NCBI GenBank assembly: GCA_050748045.1
Contig: JBOGIW010000082.1
Span: 1-8,155 of the forward strand
Direction of reading: 5' to 3'
Length of the DNA stretch: 8,155 nt
From: CAVYVZ01 sp050748045
GTDB lineage: Bacteria > Acidobacteriota > Vicinamibacteria > Vicinamibacterales > UBA2999
This document shows positions 1 to 6,200 of the stretch, piece by piece. The notes below the pieces were generated by a model. The model ran no database searches and was not told where the DNA came from. It saw only the letters and a program-made list of their open reading frames with translations. The position numbers were made by a program, and so were the translations under genes. How positions within the stretch are numbered: the stretch's first letter is position 1; every line of letters starts with the position of its first letter.

Positions 1-78
1 GTCGAACGGCGCTTCGTGTCCTTCGTGACCTTCGTGGCCAGGGAATCAACCTTCAAACTGAAGTTGAGCTTCGAGTAG
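1..78 (+). CDS. Possible 3' tail of an upstream reading frame (weak)
   Basis: In frame 1 the sequence is open from the left edge for 25 codons and stops at TAG 76-78. The peptide is partly repeat-encoded (FVSFVTFV) and matches no domain end that I recognise. If it is the tail of the preceding PKS subunit, the gap to the ATG at 150 is 71 bases. An open run of 25 codons in GC-rich DNA is expected by chance, so this is only a candidate. Confidence 0.15.
   Translation, partial: VERRFVSFVTFVARESTFKLKLSFE
12..38 (+). repeat. 9-bp tandem repeat, CTTCGTGNC x 3
   Basis: Three adjacent units, CTTCGTGTC, CTTCGTGAC and CTTCGTGGC, differ only at the eighth base. Short CTTCGTG-type arrays are familiar between genes of GC-rich bacteria. 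The array continues to or starts near the left edge, so its full extent is unknown. Confidence 0.85.
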
Positions 79-146
79 TCTCCGTTTCTCCGGTTCTCCG
101 TGTGATCCCGTTCCCTCCGTAATCTCCGTATCTCCGTAGTCTCCAG
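79..146 (+). repeat. Degenerate TCTCCGT-like tandem array next to the start codon
   Basis: Six to eight imperfect units of about 7-9 bp on the pattern TCTCCGTN: for example TCTCCGT at 79-85, TTCTCCG at 86-92, GTTCTCCG at 93-100, and the most regular copies at 123-146. A more diverged part lies at 101-120. It occupies the whole stretch where the ribosome binding site should be and ends three bases before the ATG. The function, if any, is unknown. Confidence 0.75.
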
Positions 147-149
147 TCG

Positions 150-260
150 ATGCACACACTGGACATCCTTCGGGCTCTCCGAGCGGGCACGATCGGTATC
201 GATGAAGCCAGGCGGAAGCTCGCCTCCGCCACGGCTCCGGCGCCCTCGCCTGGCACCCGT
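150..260 (+). other. N-terminal helical segment of the PKS
   Basis: Residues 1-37, before the ER domain. Residues 4-24 read LDILRALRAGTIGIDEARRKL with the pattern helix, Gly-containing turn, helix. Segments of the form LxxLxxGxIxxxEAxxxL recur at protein ends and inter-domain positions of trans-AT PKSs. After it comes an Ala/Pro/Ser-rich spacer. Inference: a docking or spacer element that links this protein to the upstream subunit. Its recognisable pattern supports the ATG at 150 as the true start. Its function is not established from sequence. Confidence 0.5.
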
Positions 261-3200
261 GCGCGCGGCGTGGTCGTGTCGAGCGTGCAGGCGCCCGAGG
301 CGGTGGCCCTCTCCGAGTGGCGCGTGGCGCCGCCTGCCGCGGGCGAGGTCACCGTCCACGTCCGGGCGTCGGCGATCAACTTCGCGGACGTGCTCTGCCT
401 CAACGGTCTGTACCCGACGATGCCGCGGTATCCGTTCGTGCCGGGATTCGAGGTGGCCGGCGTCGTGGCGGCGGTGGGCGCGGAGGTGTCGGGGCTCGCA
501 ATCGGCGACGCCGTGATTGCGCTGACCGGCGAGCGGTTGGGAGGCCACGCCAGCCACGTAAACGTCCCGGCGGCCAACGCGATCGGAAAGCCGGACGGCC
601 TCTCGTTCGAGGACGCCTGCGGCCTGCCGGTCGTGTTCAGCACGGTGTACTACGCGTTCGAGCTGGCGAAGCTCTCCTCGACCGAGCACGTGCTCGTGCA
701 GAGCGCGGCGGGCGGCTGCGGGCTCATGGCGCTGCAGCTCGCGCACGAGCGGCAGGCAGTCGCCTACGGAACGTCGAGCCGGCCGGAGAAGCTCGATCTC
801 CTGAGGTCGATCGGCGTCCGCCACGTCATCGACTACAAGGCGGCGGACATCGCCCACGAGATCCGCCGGCTCACCAGCAACCGCGGCGTTGACGTCGTGC
901 TGAACATGCTGGGTGGCGCCGCGGTGCAGCAGGGCCTGGACAGCCTGGCGCCGTTCGGCCGGTATCTCGAAATTGCCGTTCACGCGTTGAAAACCGGTCA
1001 GAAGCTCGACCTGTCGCGGCTCGTGCAGAACCAGACCTTCCACAGCATCGATCTGCGGCGCGCCGGCCTCGGCGGCCGGCTCGGGCAGCGCGCGCTGCTG
1101 GACGCGATGGTGTCGATGCTGCGGTCGCGACGGATCGTGCCGATCGTCTCGCGCGTGTATCCGCTCCACCAGATAGGAGACGCGTTTCAGCACGTCAGCA
1201 GCGGCAACCACGTGGGCAAGGTTGTCGTCAGCCATACCGCCGGCGCCGCGATCGACAGAACGGCGGACTGCGTCGCCGCGCTGGCGGCCCACAAGCGGCG
1301 GTGCGACGAGGCCGGCACGTCACAACGGTCGCTCGTCCCGGTCGGCGCCGGCGTTCGCGACGAGGCCGGCACGTCACGACGGTCGCTCGTCCAGGCCGGC
1401 GCCGGCGGCCGCGACGACGCGCCGCGGCACGACGGCATTGCGATCGTGTCGATGGCTGGACGCTTTCCCCGGGCGAACGACGTCGAGGAGCTCTGGGAGA
1501 ACATCGCCCAGAGTCGAGACTGCATCAGCGAGGTCCCGCCGGAGCGCTGGCCGGCGGATCGGTTCTACGACCCGAAGCGGCAGACGGCCGGCAAGAGCTA
1601 CAGCAGGTGGATGGGAGTCGTCCAGGACGCGGAGGCGTTCGATCCCCTGTTCTTCAATATCTCCCCGGCCGAGGCCGCCTGGATGGACCCGCAGCAGCGG
1701 ATGTTCCTCGAGGAGTGCTGGCACTGCCTCGAGGACGGAGCCATCCGGCCGTCGGCGCTGTCGGGCGCGCGCTGCGGCGTGTTCGTCGGCTGCGGTCCGA
1801 GCGACTACGGCCGGGACCCGGAGCGCAATGGGCTGCACGTGCACGGCCTGACCGGCGGCGCCTCGTCGATACTGGCGGCGCGCATCTCGTACTTCCTGAA
1901 TCTGACCGGACCGTGCCTCGCCATCGAGACGGCGTGCTCATCGTCTCTCGTGGCCATCGCGCAGGCGTGCGACAGCCTCGTGGCGGGCAACTGCGATCTC
2001 GCGTTGGCCGGAGGCGTCCACCTGATGTTCGGCCCCGGGCTGCACGTCATGACGAGCGACGCCGGGATGCTCTCCGAGCACGGCCGCTGCTTCACCTTCG
2101 ATGCGCGCGCGAACGGCTTCGTGCCGGGCGAGGGCGTCGGCGTGCTGCTGCTGAAGCGGCTGCCGGACGCGAAGCGGGCCGGCGACCCGATCGCGGGCAT
2201 CATCCGCGGCTGGGGCGTGAACCACGACGGGCGCACGAACGGTATCACCGCGCCGAGCGTGAAGTCGCAGGCGGCGCTCGAGAAGGAGGTCTACCGCCGG
2301 TTCGCGATCGACCCTGGCACGATCACGCTCGTCGAAGCGCACGGCACCGGCACCGCCCTCGGCGATCCGATCGAGATCGAAGCGCTGGCAGAGGCCTTTC
2401 GCGCCTTCACGGCCCGGACCGCGTACTGCGCCGTCGGTTCGATCAAGAGCAACATCGGCCACCTGATGACGGCGGCCGGCGTGGCGGGCGCTATGAAGGT
2501 GCTGCTGTCGCTGCGCCATCGGATGCTGCCGCCGACGATCAACTTCGAGAGGCCGAATCCACATCTGCCCCTGGAGGGATCGACCTTCTACGACAACACG
2601 AGGCTGGAGCCGTGGGTGGCTGACCCTGAAGCGCCGCGGCGGGCCGCGGTGAGCTCGTTCGGCTTCAGCGGCACGAATGCCCACCTGGTGATCGAGGAGG
2701 CTGCGATCGAGGAAGCGGCAATCCAGAAGGCCGCGCCTGCCGAGGAGCCCTGCCGCGATGCCGATCGCCAGGCGCCGGGCAGGCACACGCGGCTCTTCCC
2801 GTTGTCCGCGAAGTCGAGGGCGCAGGTGAAGCGCTCGGCGTCGAACCTGCACGCGGCGCTCGCGAATCTCGCCGGCGTGGACCTCAGGGACATCGCCTAC
2901 ACGCTGCAGGTCGGACGTGAGCCGATGGAGCATCGGCTCGTGGTTCTGGCCGACTCGCGCGCGGCGCTCGAACAGCTGCTCGACGCGTACGTGCACGACC
3001 GGTCGTCCACCGCGCTTCTGACGGGTCACGTGCAGGACGCACGCGACGCCGCCGCCGTGGAGGCGATCGCCCCGGACGGTGCGCTGTCGGGCGTTACGGT
3101 GGACGAGGCCGAGTGGCGCCGCATCGCCACCTCGTGGCTGGAAGGGGCGTTCATCGACTGGGACCGCCTCTACGCCGGCGAGAAACCTCGCCGCGTGCGC

Positions 3201-6200
3201 CTGCCCGGTTACCCGTTCGCACACAAGCGCTACGCGCCGCCGGCAGCGGCCGACCGCATCGGTGCGGACGCGGCGGGCCGCGAGCCACTCGCGCCGCTGC
3301 ATCCGCTCGTGCATCGAAACACGTCCGATCTCGACTTCGCCCTGGTTGCCCCGGACACCCCGAAGCCGGGCGTTGCCGCGCGCGCGGGCGACGGCATTTC
3401 GCTTTTCCGGCCGCGGTGGATCGCTGCCGACGCCCCGACGGAGCGCTCCGCCTCCGTTCCCGCCATCCGCCGTCACCTGATCGTCTGCGAAGTGGACGCA
3501 ATCGATCGCGCCGCGATCCAGGAGCGTCTCGGCCCGGCGGACTGCACGATGCTCCATGCGACGGGGCTGGAGCTGCCAGAGAAGTACGAACAGTTCAGCC
3601 TTCAGGTGCTGGACGTGCTCCAGCGGATCCAGCGGGCGCGCCCTGATCGATCCGTCCTCGTTCAACTGGTGGGCGGCGGCCGGTCGGAGCTGTTGCTCCA
3701 CGGCCTCGGCGGGATGCTCAGGGCGGCGCAGCTCGAGAGCGCCGTCGTCTGCGGTCAGGTCATCGACGCCGGTGAGCATCGATCTCCCGCGGACCTTCTC
3801 ACGATCCTCGAAGCGGAGGCTCGAGAGCGTCAGTTCAAAGAAGTCCGCTACCGCAACGGCACACGCTCGGTTTCGGGCTGGGAGCCGATCGAGTCGAGCG
3901 TCGCGACGATCCCGTGGAGGGCTGGCGGCGTGTACGTCATCAGCGGAGGCGGTGGCCGCCTTGGAGTGTTGATGGCGGAGGAGATCGCCCGGCGGGCGCA
4001 GGGTGCCACGATCGTGCTGCTCGGCCGCCGCGACCCCGCGCTCGCGCATGCGGAGGTCCGCGGCCGCCTCGAATCGCTCGGCGCATCCGTCCGATATCAC
4101 CGGATCGACGTCGCCGACCGCGCCGCCGTCGAGCGCGTCATCCACGACACCGCCTCCGGGCTCGGCGCCATTCACGGGATCGTCCATGCGGCCGGCGTCC
4201 TGCGCGACGGATACATCTACAAGAAGCTGCCCGACGATGTGCGAGCCGTGCTGGCGCCGAAGGTCGGGGGCATCGTCAACCTGGACCTGGCGAGCCGCTC
4301 GCTGCCGCTGGACGTCTTCATCGCGTTTTCGTCCTTCGCCGGCGCGATGGCCAATGCGGGACAAGCTGATTACGTGGCGGCCAACGCGTTCATGGACGCG
4401 TACGCGCGCCACCGCGCCTCGCTCGTGGAGGCAGGTGAGCGGCACGGGCGAACCCTGTCGGTGAACTGGCCGCTCTGGCGCGACGGCGGCATGCGGGTGG
4501 ATGCCGCGACCGAGAGGCGCATGGCGCGTGACCTCGGACTCGTGCCGCTCGACACCGGTGCGGCACTCGATGCGATGTACCGCGGCCTCGCCACCGGTGA
4601 CCCGCAGGTGCTGGTGCTCTCCGGCGACCCCGAGACCATCGGCCGGCGCCTGTTCGGGCGGGGAGCGGAGCCCGAACGGCATGCGACGACCGGGACGCCG
4701 GCCGCGGTCGCCAACGCCGGCCAGGCGCCGGACGGCGCGACGAGGATGAGGGTCGAGCGTGTGCTGGTGCAGGCCGTGTCGGGCCTCCTGGGGATCGACG
4801 CGCACGAGATCGATCGCGACACGGAGCTCGGCGAGCTTGGCTGCGACTCGATCGCCTTTGCGAAGCTGGCCGGCCGCCTCGCCGAGCAGTACGGCATCGA
4901 GCTCGCGCCGATCGTCTTCTTCGAGCATCGCACCATCAATGCCCTGGCGACGTTCCTGCTCCACGAGCACGGCCCTGCCCTGATCGCCGACCTCGGCGGA
5001 ATCCAGAACCCGGAACCCCGAACCCAGAACCCCGAACCGAACCCAGAACACGAACCCGGAACCCGGAACCCGGAACCCGGAACCCGAGTAGCGGTTATCG
5101 GCATGAGCGGCTGCTTCCCGAAGGCGCCGGATCTCCGGGCCTTCTGGGAAAACCTCGTCGCGGGCCGGGACTGCATCGACGAGATTCCCGCGAGCCGGTG
5201 GGACTGGCGCGACTATCATGGCGGTCCCGGCGAAGAGGGCAACGTGACATGGACGCGGCATGGCGCGTTCATCGACGGTGTCGATGAGTTCGATGCGCTC
5301 TTCTTCGGCATCTCGCCCGCCGAAGCGGAGCTGATGGACCCGCAGCAGCGCCTGCTGATGACGCACGTCTGGTGGGCCATCGAGGATGCCGGCTACGCGC
5401 CTCACAGCCTTGCAGGCAGCAACAGCGCCATCTTCGTCGGCACGGGGAGCACCGGGTACAGCAGCCTGCTCGACCGTGCGAACGCCGCCATCAAGGGCTA
5501 CTCGTCCACTGGCTCCGTGCCGTCGATCGGTCCGAACCGCATGAGCTTTCTGCTCGACTGGCACGGCCCGAGCGAGCCCATCGAGACGGCGTGCTCCAGC
5601 TCGCTTGTCGCCGTTCACCGGGCGCTCCAGGCCATCGAGCAGGGCGCCTGCGACGCAGCCGTCGTGGGCGGCGTGAATACGATCGTCACGCCCGACGCGC
5701 ACATCGGGTTCGCCAAAGCCGGGATGCTCAGCGCGTCCGGCCGGTGCAAGACATTCTCGGACCAGGCCGACGGGTACGTCCGTGGCGAAGGCGTGGGCAT
5801 GCTGTTCTTGAAGCGCCTCAGCCTCGCCGAGCGGGACGGCGACCACATCTACGCCCTGCTCCTCGCCAGTGCGGAGAATCACGGCGGCCGGGCGAATTCG
5901 CTGACGGCGCCGAATCCCGGGGCGCAGGCGGCGCTGCTCGAGGCCGCGTACGACAAGGCGGGGATCGATCCGCGGACGGTGGGCTACATCGAGGCGCACG
6001 GCACCGGCACGCCGCTCGGCGACCCGATCGAGATCGACGCGCTGAAGCGCGCCTTCTCGGCGCCAGGCAAGACCACAGATGGCGAGCGGGTTGCCGCGGC
6101 GCAGTGCGGCGTCGGCTCGGTGAAGACGAACATCGGGCACCTCGAGCTTGCCGCTGGCATTGCCGGCCTCATCAAGGTGGTGCTGCAGCTCCGCCACCAG

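Larger units (their letters stand above)
1..149. other. Leader upstream of the PKS gene, mostly short repeats
   Basis: No convincing gene is contained here. The region consists of a 9-bp array, a short unique part with a weak inverted repeat, and an 8-bp-like array that runs up to the start codon. No GGAGG-type ribosome binding site lies 5-12 bases before the ATG; instead the strand repeats CTCC, which resembles the anti-Shine-Dalgarno core rather than its complement. No sigma-70-type promoter could be argued. The gene may be translated leaderlessly, by coupling to an upstream gene, or by an SD-independent route (inference). Confidence 0.6.

Noticed and set aside
46..67. Inverted repeat with CTTCA/TGAAG arms around AAC, extended by TCAA/TTGA with a bulge
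   Set aside because: About nine AT-rich pairs with one bulge and no following T-run; too weak to call a terminator, and it overlaps the possible upstream frame.
150..1232. Stand-alone quinone oxidoreductase gene instead of a PKS domain
   Set aside because: There is no stop between it and KS1, the frame is continuous, and the DVVLN and SFEDACGLPVVF motifs are those of PKS enoylreductases.
1301..2623. Alternative + strand open frames over the KS1 region
   Set aside because: They are Arg-rich out-of-frame translations of the KS1 coding DNA with no conserved motifs.
2703..3401. Possible acyltransferase between KS1 and KR
   Set aside because: No GHSxG or GQGxQ motif, and the span of about 230 residues is filled by the post-KS flanking subdomain and linker.
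5006..5086. CRISPR-like array
   Set aside because: Units are 7 bp, contiguous and without spacers; it is a simple satellite.
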